Positions 52,803 through 61,198 of a stretch of 64,000 nucleotides of DNA are shown piece after piece. A program made the position numbers and the translations under genes. The stretch covers positions 6,378-70,377 of the forward strand of contig CABUQZ010000009.1 in assembly GCA_902493795.1 (NCBI GenBank). The letters run 5' to 3'. Position 1 is the first letter of the stretch, and every line of letters begins with the position of its first letter. The DNA comes from an uncultured Clostridium sp. (GTDB lineage Bacteria; Bacillota_I; Bacilli_A; RF39; UBA660). The notes under the pieces are model-generated. The model ran no database searches. It was not told the DNA's origin and was given only the letters and a program-made list of their open reading frames with translations.

Positions 52803-53609
52803 ATGATACAAGTTATTATTTTAGCTATTATCCAAGGAATAGCAGAATTTTTACCAATATCTTCCTCAGCACATTTAATAATCTTTAGAGATTTATTTAT
52901 GCTAGGAAAAGATGTAATAACAGAAGATATGAGTTTGGCTTTTGATTTATCTCTTCACTTAGGAACAGCGCTTGCAATACTTTTATTTTTCTTTAAAGAC
53001 TTTTGGAATATGTTTAAAAAAGGAATGACTAAAGGTATTAAAGATAAAGAAGGAAAACTTATGTGGTATATAATTGCTGCCACAATACCAGCTGCAATTG
53101 CAGGAGTATTATTTGAGGATGTAATCGATAAAGTAATAAGAGAACAATACTGGCTTATTGCTTTAGCCTTAATCGTAATGGGAGTAATTATCTACTTTGC
53201 TGATAAGATTATGAGTCAAACCAAATCACTTAACAGTATGAAACTAAAAGATGCAATAGTTATTGGATTTAGCCAGTTGTTTGCTCTTATCCCAGGTTTT
53301 TCAAGAAGTGGAACAACAATTGCAGCAGCAAGAGCTTTGAAAATGAATAGAGAAGATGCAGCTAAGTTTTCATTTTACTTAGCAGAACCAGTAGTTCTAG
53401 GAGCAGTAGTACTTCAATTTATAAAAACTGATTTATCAATTATCACAGCAAATATAGCAGTATTCGCAGTTGGGATTTTAACATCCTTTGTAATTGGATT
53501 ATTATGTATTAAATTATTATTGAAATATTTAAAAAATAATGATTTCAAAATATTCATGTGGTATCGTTTAGTATTTGGTATAATTGTATTAATACGTATA
53601 ATGCTTTAG
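52803..53609 (+). CDS. uppP: Undecaprenyl-diphosphatase UppP
   Basis: 268 residues with about eight membrane helices. QGIAEFLPISSSAHLIIFRD and GFSQLFALIPGFSRSGTTIA are the two signature segments around the active site. It converts undecaprenyl diphosphate to the monophosphate, recycling the lipid carrier for murein and other surface polymers; it is also linked to bacitracin resistance. RBS TAGAGGTGTTTT. Confidence 0.95.
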   Translation: MIQVIILAIIQGIAEFLPISSSAHLIIFRDLFMLGKDVITEDMSLAFDLSLHLGTALAILLFFFKDFWNMFKKGMTKGIKDKEGKLMWYIIAATIPAAIAGVLFEDVIDKVIREQYWLIALALIVMGVIIYFADKIMSQTKSLNSMKLKDAIVIGFSQLFALIPGFSRSGTTIAAARALKMNREDAAKFSFYLAEPVVLGAVVLQFIKTDLSIITANIAVFAVGILTSFVIGLLCIKLLLKYLKNNDFKIFMWYRLVFGIIVLIRIML

Positions 53610-53631
53610 CTAATCGTTTGATTAGCTTTTT
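53608..53631 (+). terminator. Rho-independent terminator
   Basis: AGCTAATC (53608-53615), GTTT loop, GATTAGCT (53620-53627), then T. The hairpin begins within the uppP stop codon. Confidence 0.8.
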
Positions 53632-53696
53632 CTATGAAAAAAAACTGATTTATTAATCTATATCACCATAAAATACATTTTTTTTGATTTTTTTAT

Positions 53697-53724
53697 TTGC
53701 ATTTTACAAAAATAGTGCTATAAT
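53697..53724 (+). promoter_or_regulatory. Promoter of tRNA-Lys, extended -10
   Basis: TTGCAT (53697-53702), 16 bases, TATAAT (53719-53724) preceded by TGC. Confidence 0.7.
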
Positions 53725-53743
53725 TTAAGAGCAATGTTGTTAT

Positions 53744-53819
53744 GGGGCGTTAGCTCAGTTGGTAGAGCAACTGACTCTTAATCAGTGGGTCTAGGGTTCG
53801 AATCCCTAACGCCCCACCA
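53744..53819 (+). tRNA. tRNA-Lys (anticodon CTT)
   Basis: 76 nucleotides with an encoded CCA end. Acceptor GGGGCGT/ACGCCCC, D arm TAGCTCAGTTGGTAGAGC, anticodon arm ACTGA-CTCTTAA-TCAGT with CTT, and T arm AGGGTTCGAATCCCT. Reads the Lys codon AAG. Confidence 0.97.
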
Positions 53820-53857
53820 AATTGATAGTAAACTTGAGTTATTCGAGTAATAATAAA

Positions 53858-53901
53858 AAAACTACTCTCAAAATTAAATTGAAAGTAGTTTTATTTTTTT
53901 T
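53858..53901 (+). terminator. Rho-independent terminator
   Basis: AAAACTACTCTC (53858-53869) pairs with GAAAGTAGTTTT (53881-53892) with one mismatch, followed by T. It ends the tRNA-Lys transcript. Confidence 0.7.
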
Positions 53902-53959
53902 AGAAAACATACTTGTATACTTACTATGTCATTAAACAATATCTAATGGTCAATTTTTA

Positions 53960-54487
53960 TTATTTTTTTAATGTTAATTTTTTAATAGCTTCAATGACAT
54001 GGTGTTCACATAAACCAGTGCAATCATCCATATTTTTAATCATTTCATCATCTGCCGTAAAACTAGTTTTAATCAATTCTTTATTTAAAAAAATTTGCAA
54101 ATCAAAAGATTCATCATCTATTACTATAAAATTCTCTATATTCTTATTTTTTAACCAGGCCTTTATTTCATTTTGTCTAATCCCATTTGCATCTTTTGGT
54201 GTCACGTCGTAAATTATAAGTCCATACTCATTGAATAATTTAATCAAAGATGCCATTTTTTCATTAAGAGGAATGTATTTTCCACATTCCATTTTTCCAA
54301 AATATCTCCAAGAGGAACTAAGTACAATAACAGCTCCTGTTTGATCAACAATTTTTTTTAAAAGATTTAATCTTTCTAAGTCAATTTCAATTCTTCTAAC
54401 ACCAGTTTCAATATATTCATTATGAATATCAATAAAAGTTTGAGATGTATTTAAAACCCCATCTATATCCAAAAATATCACTTTCAT
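53960..54487 (-). CDS. HAD-domain phosphatase (Swiss Army Knife RNA repair type)
   Basis: 175 residues after GAGGTGGAAAT. MKVIFLDIDGVLNTSQT is HAD motif I, RLNLLKKIVDQTGAVIVLSS with SWR gives motif II, and FIVIDDESFD is motif IV. The short cap and the LSSSWR block resemble the HAD domain class described in RNA repair proteins and many stand-alone proteins. Substrate unknown. Confidence 0.75.
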   Translation of the reverse strand: MKVIFLDIDGVLNTSQTFIDIHNEYIETGVRRIEIDLERLNLLKKIVDQTGAVIVLSSSWRYFGKMECGKYIPLNEKMASLIKLFNEYGLIIYDVTPKDANGIRQNEIKAWLKNKNIENFIVIDDESFDLQIFLNKELIKTSFTADDEMIKNMDDCTGLCEHHVIEAIKKLTLKK

Positions 54488-54653
54488 ATTTCCACCTCAT
54501 TAATAAATAGAAATTTCTATGTATATTGTATCATAACTTTTTAAATAGATTATCTAAGAAAGTTGTTGTAGGTATTCTTTTATGAGACCATATTGATAAA
54601 TAACTTGGAGATAGATGAGTCCGAGTTTTTTATATTTGAAAATGTAATAAATG

Positions 54654-54684
54654 TTGATAATTTTTATAATATTTGTGCTATAAT
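54654..54684 (+). promoter_or_regulatory. Extended -10 promoter
   Basis: TATAAT (54679-54684) preceded by TGC; TTGATA (54654-54659) is at a long 19-base spacing. The region 54488-54653 upstream holds no other recognised feature. Confidence 0.5.
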
Positions 54685-54709
54685 AATGTTCATTTAGGAG
54701 TGATATCAT

Positions 54710-55342
54710 ATGAAATATGGATATAAAGGAGTAGAATTAAAAGATTTAATTGAAAAGTATGAACATAATGTTTCAAATAATACAATAAAAATTACATTCT
54801 TAGATGATTCTAGTTATGAAGTACCTTTTACAGAAGAAAATGAACAATTAATATTAGATAAGATGCTTGAGCAAGCAAAAGCAAGAAGTGAAAGCGAAGC
54901 TCTACAAAATGCTATACAAAAAAGAAGAATAGATTTTCCTTTGATGATGCTAAAGGTTTCAGCTCTTATGATAAATAGTGCTAATAATAGTGGAGCAAAT
55001 TCAAAAGAGTCAAAAATAATTTATAGCGTATTGGAAGGTCTTATTGCTGTAACAATTGTATTAGATGGTGTAGAACTTAAATTTATAAGTGATGAAATAA
55101 AAGAATTGAAAAAATACGATATATATTTAGCAATTAAAGACAAATTAGAAAGCAAAATAAATTGTGATACATGTAATATGACTGATAGTAACTTAAGTAC
55201 TTTAAATATCAACACATTAGATAATTATTCTCTAGGAGAAATTAAAAGAATAAGAGATAATTTAGATAAAGATGAAAAATGGGGACAATACTTTAACAAA
55301 CCTAATCAAGACAAAGTATTAGCTAAAAGACGTGGTAGATAA
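54710..55342 (+). CDS. Unknown protein, paralogue 1 of a tandem pair
   Basis: 210 residues, RBS TAGGAGTGATATC. A hydrophilic N-terminus (MKYGYKGVELKDLIEKYEHN ... LDKMLEQAKARSESEALQNA) is followed by two moderately hydrophobic segments (about 75-92 and 108-124) and a charged C-terminus ending KVLAKRRGR. It could be membrane-associated. The gene at 55507 is homologous along its whole length. No family recognised. Confidence 0.65.
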   Translation: MKYGYKGVELKDLIEKYEHNVSNNTIKITFLDDSSYEVPFTEENEQLILDKMLEQAKARSESEALQNAIQKRRIDFPLMMLKVSALMINSANNSGANSKESKIIYSVLEGLIAVTIVLDGVELKFISDEIKELKKYDIYLAIKDKLESKINCDTCNMTDSNLSTLNINTLDNYSLGEIKRIRDNLDKDEKWGQYFNKPNQDKVLAKRRGR

Positions 55343-55357
55343 TTTTACCACTTTTTT
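55332..55357 (+). terminator. Rho-independent terminator
   Basis: GTGGTA (55332-55337) pairs with TACCAC (55346-55351), then six T. The hairpin contains the stop codon of the gene. Confidence 0.7.
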
Positions 55358-55446
55358 ATTGGAAGGTCTTCTTATTTTAGCATTTAAGAAATATTTTTAG
55401 ACTTAAACTACATAAGATTTTTTAAGAAACATCAATATAAAGATAA

Positions 55447-55475
55447 TTGAATAATTTAACAAAATATGGTATAAT
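55447..55475 (+). promoter_or_regulatory. SigA-type promoter, extended -10
   Basis: TTGAAT (55447-55452), 17 bases, TATAAT (55470-55475) preceded by TGG. Confidence 0.7.
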
Positions 55476-55506
55476 ATCATCGCTTTTTTATGAGGAGTGA
55501 TATTAA

Positions 55507-56139
55507 ATGAACTATGGATATAAAGGAGCTAAAGATGAAGATTTAATAAAAAATTATACTCGTGTACTACGAGATAATAAAATAGAAATCACATTTTTAG
55601 ATGGTTCCACACATGAGATACCTTTATCAGCTGAAAATGAACAGGCATTGTTAGATAAAATGTTAGAACAGGCAAAAGCAAGAAGTGAAAGTAGCGCATT
55701 AAAAAATGCAGAACAAAACAGAAAGAATGCAATGAGTTCGGCTTTTTTAAAGGCGATAACTCTTATGATAACAGGTGCATTTTATAATGGAGTTGATTCA
55801 AATGCTATGAAAGAATTTTATGGTATTTTTGGAGGTGTTACAGCACTAGCAATGACAATTCAAGGTGTTAGAGTTGCTTTAACAAGTAAAGAAATAAAAG
55901 AATTGAAAAAATATGATCTTTATTTATCTATTAAAGGAAGATTAGAAGAAAAAAATGAAAATAATCTATTTAATGGAATCGAAGGACATTTTGAAAGCCT
56001 AAATATTAATACTTTAGATAATTATTCTTTAAAAGAAATTGAAAGAATAAAAGCTTATTTAGATAAAGATAAAAAATGGGGAGATTACTTTAAAGAAAGA
56101 AATAAAACAAAAGTATTAGCAAAAAGAAGTGGTAGATAA
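55507..56139 (+). CDS. Unknown protein, paralogue 2 of a tandem pair
   Basis: 210 residues, exactly the same length as its neighbour; the shared text includes YGYKGA(or V), LDKMLEQAKARSES, KEIKELKKYDLYL, SLNINTLDNYSL and KVLAKRSGR. It diverges mainly in the two hydrophobic segments (AFLKAITLMITGAFYNG, GGVTALAMTIQGVRVAL). RBS GAGGAGTGATATTAA matches that of paralogue 1. It has its own promoter and a terminator overlapping its stop. Function unknown. Confidence 0.65.
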   Translation: MNYGYKGAKDEDLIKNYTRVLRDNKIEITFLDGSTHEIPLSAENEQALLDKMLEQAKARSESSALKNAEQNRKNAMSSAFLKAITLMITGAFYNGVDSNAMKEFYGIFGGVTALAMTIQGVRVALTSKEIKELKKYDLYLSIKGRLEEKNENNLFNGIEGHFESLNINTLDNYSLKEIERIKAYLDKDKKWGDYFKERNKTKVLAKRSGR

Positions 56140-56154
56140 TTCTATCATTTTTTT
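56130..56154 (+). terminator. Rho-independent terminator
   Basis: TGGTAGA (56130-56136) pairs with TCTATCA (56141-56147) across TAAT, which includes part of the stop codon; seven T follow. Confidence 0.75.
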
Positions 56155-56197
56155 ATATCTATTATATGGTATAATAGAAAACTAAAAGGAGGCTAAT

Positions 56198-56677
56198 ATG
56201 TCTAAAGTGAGTAATATTTTAATAATGCTAGAATATTTAAGTACAGGAAAAAAATATAGTATTGCTGAATTAGGAGAAAAGTTAGAAGTATCTCCTAGAA
56301 TGGTTAGAGTTTACAAAGATGAGTTAGAAAAAGCAGGAATTTATATTGAAACAATTAAAGGTCCATATGGAGGATATGTATTAAATCAAAATATAAATGT
56401 TCCAAAAAGATTTATAACACCAAATGACATCAATATTGAAAATAAAGAACTATATAACTTAATTAATAAAGCTATTAAAGAAAAAAGAAAGTGTTGTATA
56501 GAATATTACTCAAAAGAAAAAAAGGAAATATCCTCTAGGGTAATTCATCCTTACGATTTGATTCTACTAGGAAAAGAATGGGGAGTTGCAGCATATTGTG
56601 AGAAAAAACAAGAAATAAGACACTTTTATCTTAATCGAATTAGTAAAATTAATTTATTAGAAAAATATTATAACTGA
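56198..56677 (+). CDS. HTH/WYL-domain transcriptional regulator
   Basis: 159 residues. The N-terminal winged helix (ILIMLEYLSTGKKYSIAELG, EKLEVSPRMVRVYKDELEKAG, GPYGGYVL) is typical of HTH_11 regulators. After residue 90 a WYL-type beta domain is visible (CCIEYYSKEKKEISSRVIHP, WGVAAYCEKKQEIRHFYLNR). It is shorter than the usual 300 residues and lacks the C-terminal extension. WYL proteins bind small ligands or nucleic acid and often govern stress or defence genes. An extended -10 (TGG-TATAAT, 56170-56175) is upstream and the RBS is AAAAGGAGG. Confidence 0.8.
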   Translation: MSKVSNILIMLEYLSTGKKYSIAELGEKLEVSPRMVRVYKDELEKAGIYIETIKGPYGGYVLNQNINVPKRFITPNDINIENKELYNLINKAIKEKRKCCIEYYSKEKKEISSRVIHPYDLILLGKEWGVAAYCEKKQEIRHFYLNRISKINLLEKYYN

Positions 56678-56742
56678 CATATATATTTCCTCTTAGTTTG
56701 TTAAAATAATTTCAAAAGTTCATATAAAAGGAGATATGTAGA

Positions 56743-57348
56743 ATGAAAAAATTAACTTATGTAACAGGGAATTATGGAAAATATATTTCTGTAAAAGAAA
56801 CATTCGAAAAAGAAGGAATAATAATCGATTATTATACTTGTGATTTAGATGAACCAGATGTTAATGACATCTCCATTATTTCTAGAGAAAAAGCAAAAGA
56901 ATCATACGAAAAGTTAGAAAGTCCAGTATTTGTAGCTGATTCAGGATTTTATATTGAAGACTATCCAAATAATCCTGGGTATCCTGGCGCATTTGTTAAA
57001 AGAAGTGGTGTTAGCACTAATATTGATAATCTTCTAGAAATAATGAAAGATGTAAGTAATAGAAACTGCTATTTTCTTGATTGCCTTACTTTTTATGATG
57101 GAGATAATTATTATCAATTTTATGGAACGAGCAAAGGAACTTTGTCATACGAAAAGAAAGGACATAGTAATAAAAGAGCAAAGTCGAATTTATGGTATGT
57201 TTTTATTCCAGAAAACTATGAAAAAACACTAGCAGAGATGACAGACGAAGAAAGAAAAGAAAGAAGTCTTAATCATATATCTGCAACAAAAAAATTTGTA
57301 GATTGGTATAAAAATGAATATTTAAGCATAAAAAGACTAACAAAATAA
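56743..57348 (+). CDS. Non-canonical purine NTP pyrophosphatase (HAM1/RdgB family)
   Basis: 201 residues, the usual length. LTYVTGNYGKYISVKETFEK is the N-terminal (S/T)xNxxK-like substrate motif, SREKAKESYE the metal site, FVADSGFYIEDYPNNPG the active-site loop, and YPGAFVKRSG and LNHISATKKF complete the family pattern. It would hydrolyse ITP/XTP-type nucleotides to cleanse the pool. The usual TGNxxK reads TGNYGK. RBS AAAAGGAGATATGTAG. Confidence 0.85.
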   Translation: MKKLTYVTGNYGKYISVKETFEKEGIIIDYYTCDLDEPDVNDISIISREKAKESYEKLESPVFVADSGFYIEDYPNNPGYPGAFVKRSGVSTNIDNLLEIMKDVSNRNCYFLDCLTFYDGDNYYQFYGTSKGTLSYEKKGHSNKRAKSNLWYVFIPENYEKTLAEMTDEERKERSLNHISATKKFVDWYKNEYLSIKRLTK

Positions 57349-57418
57349 TCAATTTTATATTATTATGTTATTAGAGGTTCTAATTATTGAAGAATCATAT
57401 CAAAAGAAGGAGGATTAT

Positions 57419-58549
57419 ATGTCAATTATTGAATGGCTAAAAAATGAAGTAAAAAAAGAAGAGGAAAAAGAAGTACCTATTTTTTTAGAAGATAAGATTA
57501 ATGAGTATCTTAGTTGGTACTATAAAAATATGGTAAAGGGAAAAACTAGTAAAGAAGAAGCGTACAGCACACTATCAACACTTCAAAATTTTATCGACAA
57601 AATGGCTATATGGTATGAATTAAGATATCCAGATTATGAAGTTAATAAAATAATTCCATATAAAGAGCAAGAAGAAAAAAATGTCGATGAAGAAATGTTT
57701 GAAAATAACCCATATATTAACGAAGAATTAGAAGAGAATTCTCTAGCTAGAGCTATGAATTGGGATGAGTTTTACAATACAAGCGTTTTTGTAAGAGCAC
57801 TTCCAGAAGAAGAAAAGAAGTTTTTAAAAAGACCACAATATCCAAAAAACATATCTATAGAAATAAATGGAAAAAAATATTACATTTCTGCAAGTGGAAT
57901 AGTACTTGATGAGAGATTATCAAATAAAATTACTTTATGTGATTGTGATGGAAGAACATTTGAGTTTGAAAATTTAAAAATCAAAGAATTACTTGAATTA
58001 TTTAAAGTAGAACTTTTTGATGTATCAAAAAAATCAATTAAAGAAATAGAAAAAGCGGTAGAAGGATATAGAAAAGAAGAAAAAAGTAAAGAAGAGCTTT
58101 TAAATGCAGTTATGTATAGAATAATAGAACGTGGAGGACCTAAATTAGGTGCAAGAAGAGCATTTTTGTTTGCTAAAGAATTTGGAAGAGATATAGATGT
58201 TCCAATGATGTATGGTGTAGATAGTACTGATGCTTATCAAAGAACATTTATAAATGAATATATAAAATCTGGTGGAAGCAAGAATTTAGATTGCTATGTT
58301 AACTATGGAAGAGATGGAAAAAGAAGAAAACTAGAAATAAAAACTATCGAAGAACTATTAAAAAGTAGAGAACTAAATACTAAAGAAAGCTATACAGAAG
58401 AAGAAAATGCTATACATCAAAGAATAGTAGATATCTTATCAAAGGGAATTGATAAAGATAAATTAGAACAAGAAAAATTAGCAAAACAAAAAAGTGAAGC
58501 TAAGAGTCTAAGACTTGAAAGAAATTTAAATAAAAGTAGAAACAGATAA
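57419..58549 (+). CDS. Unknown cytosolic protein
   Basis: 376 residues from ATG 57419 after GAAGGAGGATTAT; an earlier ATG (57365) lacks a ribosome site. Hydrophilic, Glu/Lys-rich, with no signal or membrane helix. A central beta segment (SIEINGKKYYISASGIVLDE) precedes helical text including RIIERGGPKLGARRAFLFAK and a C-terminal coiled coil with a basic end (SLRLERNLNKSRNR). No recognised family. Confidence 0.6.
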   Translation: MSIIEWLKNEVKKEEEKEVPIFLEDKINEYLSWYYKNMVKGKTSKEEAYSTLSTLQNFIDKMAIWYELRYPDYEVNKIIPYKEQEEKNVDEEMFENNPYINEELEENSLARAMNWDEFYNTSVFVRALPEEEKKFLKRPQYPKNISIEINGKKYYISASGIVLDERLSNKITLCDCDGRTFEFENLKIKELLELFKVELFDVSKKSIKEIEKAVEGYRKEEKSKEELLNAVMYRIIERGGPKLGARRAFLFAKEFGRDIDVPMMYGVDSTDAYQRTFINEYIKSGGSKNLDCYVNYGRDGKRRKLEIKTIEELLKSRELNTKESYTEEENAIHQRIVDILSKGIDKDKLEQEKLAKQKSEAKSLRLERNLNKSRNR

Positions 58550-58555
58550 AAAAGT

Positions 58556-58589
58556 AAGGGAAAAAGCCTGTAAAAATGCTTTTTCCCTT
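58556..58589 (+). terminator. Rho-independent terminator
   Basis: AAGGGAAAAAGC (58556-58567) pairs perfectly with GCTTTTTCCCTT (58578-58589). The stem is long, but there is no strong T tract after it. Its last two bases are the first two of the tRNA-Ser -35 element. Confidence 0.75.
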
Positions 58590-58616
58590 GACTTAAAATT
58601 TAATAATATGTATAAT
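58588..58616 (+). promoter_or_regulatory. Promoter of tRNA-Ser
   Basis: TTGACT (58588-58593), 17 bases, TATAAT (58611-58616). It overlaps the preceding terminator stem. Confidence 0.75.
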
Positions 58617-58630
58617 GAATAAGTAGGCAT

Positions 58631-58721
58631 GGAGATATACTCAAGAGGCTGAAGAGGCGCCCCTGCTAAGGGTGTAGACCGGGCAACTGGTGCGAGGGTT
58701 CAAATCCCTCTGTCTCCGCCA
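58631..58721 (+). tRNA. tRNA-Ser (anticodon GCT)
   Basis: 91 nucleotides with the long variable arm of class II tRNAs and encoded CCA. Acceptor GGAGATA/TGTCTCC, anticodon loop CTGCTAA with GCT, T arm GAGGGTTCAAATCCCTC, discriminator G. Reads AGC and AGT. Confidence 0.96.
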
Positions 58722-58731
58722 TATATGAATT

Positions 58732-58762
58732 AACCTTGAATTTTCAAGGTTTTTTATTTTTT
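58732..58762 (+). terminator. Rho-independent terminator
   Basis: AACCTTG (58732-58738) pairs with CAAGGTT (58745-58751), followed by T. It ends tRNA-Ser. Confidence 0.8.
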
Positions 58763-58789
58763 CAGGCGTTGTACGTTGGAGGTTTTGAA

Positions 58790-59869
58790 ATGACAATAGA
58801 CCAAGCAAAACAAGAGTTAGTAAGAAGATATAGATTTTTATATGAAAATGCTTATTTTATATTAGCACCATATATGTATGAACAAAGTAAAGAAAAATTT
58901 GAAAATATGGTAAAAAAAGATACTAAAAAATATGGTAAAATTTCTTTTACTGAGCCACTAATTTATTTAAATATTGGCACTTTAGATGATATCAATTCTT
59001 TATTTGAGGAATTTTTATTATCAGATAAACCTATGGAAGAAAGCAAACTTTATAAACTTGTTAATAGTAAAAGAAATGATAAGGAATATCTAGAACAAGT
59101 AAAAAAAGGTTTAGAGTTATTAGAAAAATTAAATACTAAAGAAGCTTGTAATAAAGAAAATTTGTCTATATGGAAGATATTAAATGTAACAAGTGATTAT
59201 ATCATTGAACAATCAGGAGATTTAAAAAATAAGAAAAGAAAATTAAGTATTATTGATGAGTACTATAGAATTGCTAGATATCAAAATGATGGAAAAATAT
59301 ATACAAGTGGAAGAGAGTTAACTTTACATGATGTTAGTTCTATTACAGTTGTGCCACTCCATCAAAGAGAACCTTTAAAAGATAAAAAAGACGTAGGAAT
59401 AACAAATAATTCTTTCATAACGGCAATATCAAATGCTCCATTTTACAAAGATAATAGGTCACTTTTTAGTGAAAGAGAAAAGCAACAAATTTATCTATAT
59501 TATCACGATGAATTACCTTGTGATCTAGAAATTACTTGTACTATTGAAGAACCATATAATAAAACAATGAAAGAAACAAGATTACATAGACCAGAAAATA
59601 CTGAACCTTGTGAAAAAAAATTTATTATAAGAGAAGAAGAAATATTTGTTAACCCAAGTGATAGATCATATAGATATTATCAGTTATGCCCACATTGTGG
59701 ATTTATAGTAAATATTCCTAAAGAAATTTTGTCAGAAGGTATAAAACAAAGAATAGAAGATAGATGTATCAAAGATGATAAATTGTTTAGAAAAATGCTC
59801 CTTTATTCAGAGTTATTTAGTTTGGATAAAAACTCAAGCCAAGAACAAAAAAAATTACTAAAAAAATAG
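58790..59869 (+). CDS. Unknown protein with possible zinc site
   Basis: 359 residues from ATG 58790 after TTGGAGGTTTTG; the upstream ATG (58736) lies in the tRNA-Ser terminator. The N-terminal two thirds are helical and charged. Cys pairs occur late: ELPCDLEITCTIEEP and LCPHCGFIVNIP near residues 240-320, which could form a zinc site. No membrane helix. Not recognised. Confidence 0.6.
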   Translation: MTIDQAKQELVRRYRFLYENAYFILAPYMYEQSKEKFENMVKKDTKKYGKISFTEPLIYLNIGTLDDINSLFEEFLLSDKPMEESKLYKLVNSKRNDKEYLEQVKKGLELLEKLNTKEACNKENLSIWKILNVTSDYIIEQSGDLKNKKRKLSIIDEYYRIARYQNDGKIYTSGRELTLHDVSSITVVPLHQREPLKDKKDVGITNNSFITAISNAPFYKDNRSLFSEREKQQIYLYYHDELPCDLEITCTIEEPYNKTMKETRLHRPENTEPCEKKFIIREEEIFVNPSDRSYRYYQLCPHCGFIVNIPKEILSEGIKQRIEDRCIKDDKLFRKMLLYSELFSLDKNSSQEQKKLLKK

Positions 59870-59894
59870 TTAATACTTACAAAGGAGAATTATA

Positions 59895-60389
59895 ATGTTT
59901 GGAAATAAAAAAGTATTAAAAGAAATAGAAGAAGCAAAACAACAATTAGAGGCGCAAAAACAGGAACTCTTATTTATTAAAGAACAACTAGAAGATTCAA
60001 CACCAAAAGTTGATATTTCAAATATATATGTGTGGAAAGATAATGATTTATATAGTATTGTTAGGTTAGATGTTCAAAAGATTCATGGTAGAAATTGGAG
60101 CGGCGCAGGTGTAGAAACAGATGGATATTTATCTACTTTGATTGATATATTTACCAATAATATAGTGTATCAAAATAGATCTACTGAAAAAATAAGTAGA
60201 AAGCAATACATTTTAGGGAAAACCTTAGATGAAGGACGTTATGGTTACTTTATTCCTTTACATGATGTTGATAGAAACTTACTAGCTTACATTAATAAAA
60301 AGGTACCTTTATATGTTTTACAACAACTTTATTATAGATTAAATAATGTTGATGTAAATGCTTATGTATTAAAAAAGGAAAAATCCTAG
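59895..60389 (+). CDS. Unknown small protein with N-terminal coiled coil
   Basis: 164 residues, RBS AAAGGAGAATTAT, 25 bases after the preceding gene and probably cotranscribed. A coiled coil (KEIEEAKQQLEAQKQELLFI) occupies about residues 9-32, followed by a mixed alpha/beta domain (NIYVWKDNDLYSIVRLDVQK, RYGYFIPLHDVDRNLLAYIN). No recognised family. Confidence 0.6.
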   Translation: MFGNKKVLKEIEEAKQQLEAQKQELLFIKEQLEDSTPKVDISNIYVWKDNDLYSIVRLDVQKIHGRNWSGAGVETDGYLSTLIDIFTNNIVYQNRSTEKISRKQYILGKTLDEGRYGYFIPLHDVDRNLLAYINKKVPLYVLQQLYYRLNNVDVNAYVLKKEKS

Positions 60390-60496
60390 AACCGATTAAA
60401 AATTTTAAATTTTTAAATATTCTTTTTATAATCAAACGCATCCTATTTTATTTGTTATAGGCAAAAAAATAATATTATTTATTAATCATCAATATC

Positions 60497-60525
60497 TTGA
60501 AAAAAGTAAACTTCTTATATATAAT
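60497..60525 (+). promoter_or_regulatory. SigA-type promoter
   Basis: TTGAAA (60497-60502), 17 bases, TATAAT (60520-60525), ahead of the membrane protein gene at 60551. Confidence 0.65.
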
Positions 60526-60550
60526 TATACTAGAATAAGGAGTGTATCTT

Positions 60551-61114
60551 ATGGATAAAAAGAATAACGAGAAAATCGAAAAAGAGGTTAATAAAGAACT
60601 TTATGAATTAAAAGGAAGAAAAAAGAAAAAAAGAAGAAAAGAAAAACCAGTTCAAGCATTTAAAGAAAAAGAAAAACTTTTTAAATCACAAAAAGTTAAA
60701 TATATTGTTGAACTATCTGTTGTATTAATCTTTTCAATTATTATGCTTGTATTATTATGTAATAGAACTTTCTTTAGAGAGGATTATAAAACAAGTAAGA
60801 TATCATTAAATATCCCCTTATTAATGTTTTTTGAAAAAGATGACGGAAAAGAAATTGTTCTAAAGACACTAAGAAAATCAGACTATGTAAAAGATTTCTT
60901 TGATGGTGAATTAGAAAAAATGACAAGATATAAATGTGCAAACACAGTTTTCTATTATAATGATGAATCAAAAACAGCAATCTACAGTATAGATGTAAAA
61001 AAAGATTTTGCAATCAAAACAGTTACAATAAAATATGCTCATGGAGATGCGGATTGCCTATGTAATTCAAGTGAAAAAGATATATTTAAAGAAAATACAT
61101 GTGAAGTAGGATAA
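60551..61114 (+). CDS. Unknown single-pass membrane protein
   Basis: 187 residues from ATG 60551 after AAGGAG; a GTG at 60542 overlaps that site. A strongly basic cytosolic segment (KGRKKKKRRKEKPVQAFKEK) precedes one membrane helix (about 54-76) and an external domain with four Cys (YKCANTVFYY, GDADCLCNSS, ENTCEVG). A small surface domain stabilised by disulfides or metal is possible. Family not recognised. Confidence 0.6.
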   Translation: MDKKNNEKIEKEVNKELYELKGRKKKKRRKEKPVQAFKEKEKLFKSQKVKYIVELSVVLIFSIIMLVLLCNRTFFREDYKTSKISLNIPLLMFFEKDDGKEIVLKTLRKSDYVKDFFDGELEKMTRYKCANTVFYYNDESKTAIYSIDVKKDFAIKTVTIKYAHGDADCLCNSSEKDIFKENTCEVG

Positions 61115-61129
61115 TACCTACTTTTTTTT
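61104..61129 (+). terminator. Rho-independent terminator
   Basis: AAGTAGG (61104-61110) pairs with CCTACTT (61117-61123), then T. It covers the stop codon region of the membrane protein gene. Confidence 0.75.
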
Positions 61130-61136
61130 CACGAAT

Positions 61137-61165
61137 TTGACTTTTCAAATATCTTTTGCTAAAAT
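61137..61165 (+). promoter_or_regulatory. SigA-type promoter, extended -10
   Basis: TTGACT (61137-61142), 17 bases, TAAAAT (61160-61165) preceded by TGC. Confidence 0.65.
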
Positions 61166-61198
61166 ATAGAGCAGTCACGTGAAAGAGGTGTATTATAT

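Noticed and set aside
53913..54212. Plus-strand open frame over the HAD gene
   Set aside because: Antisense to the HAD motifs and lacking a ribosome site.
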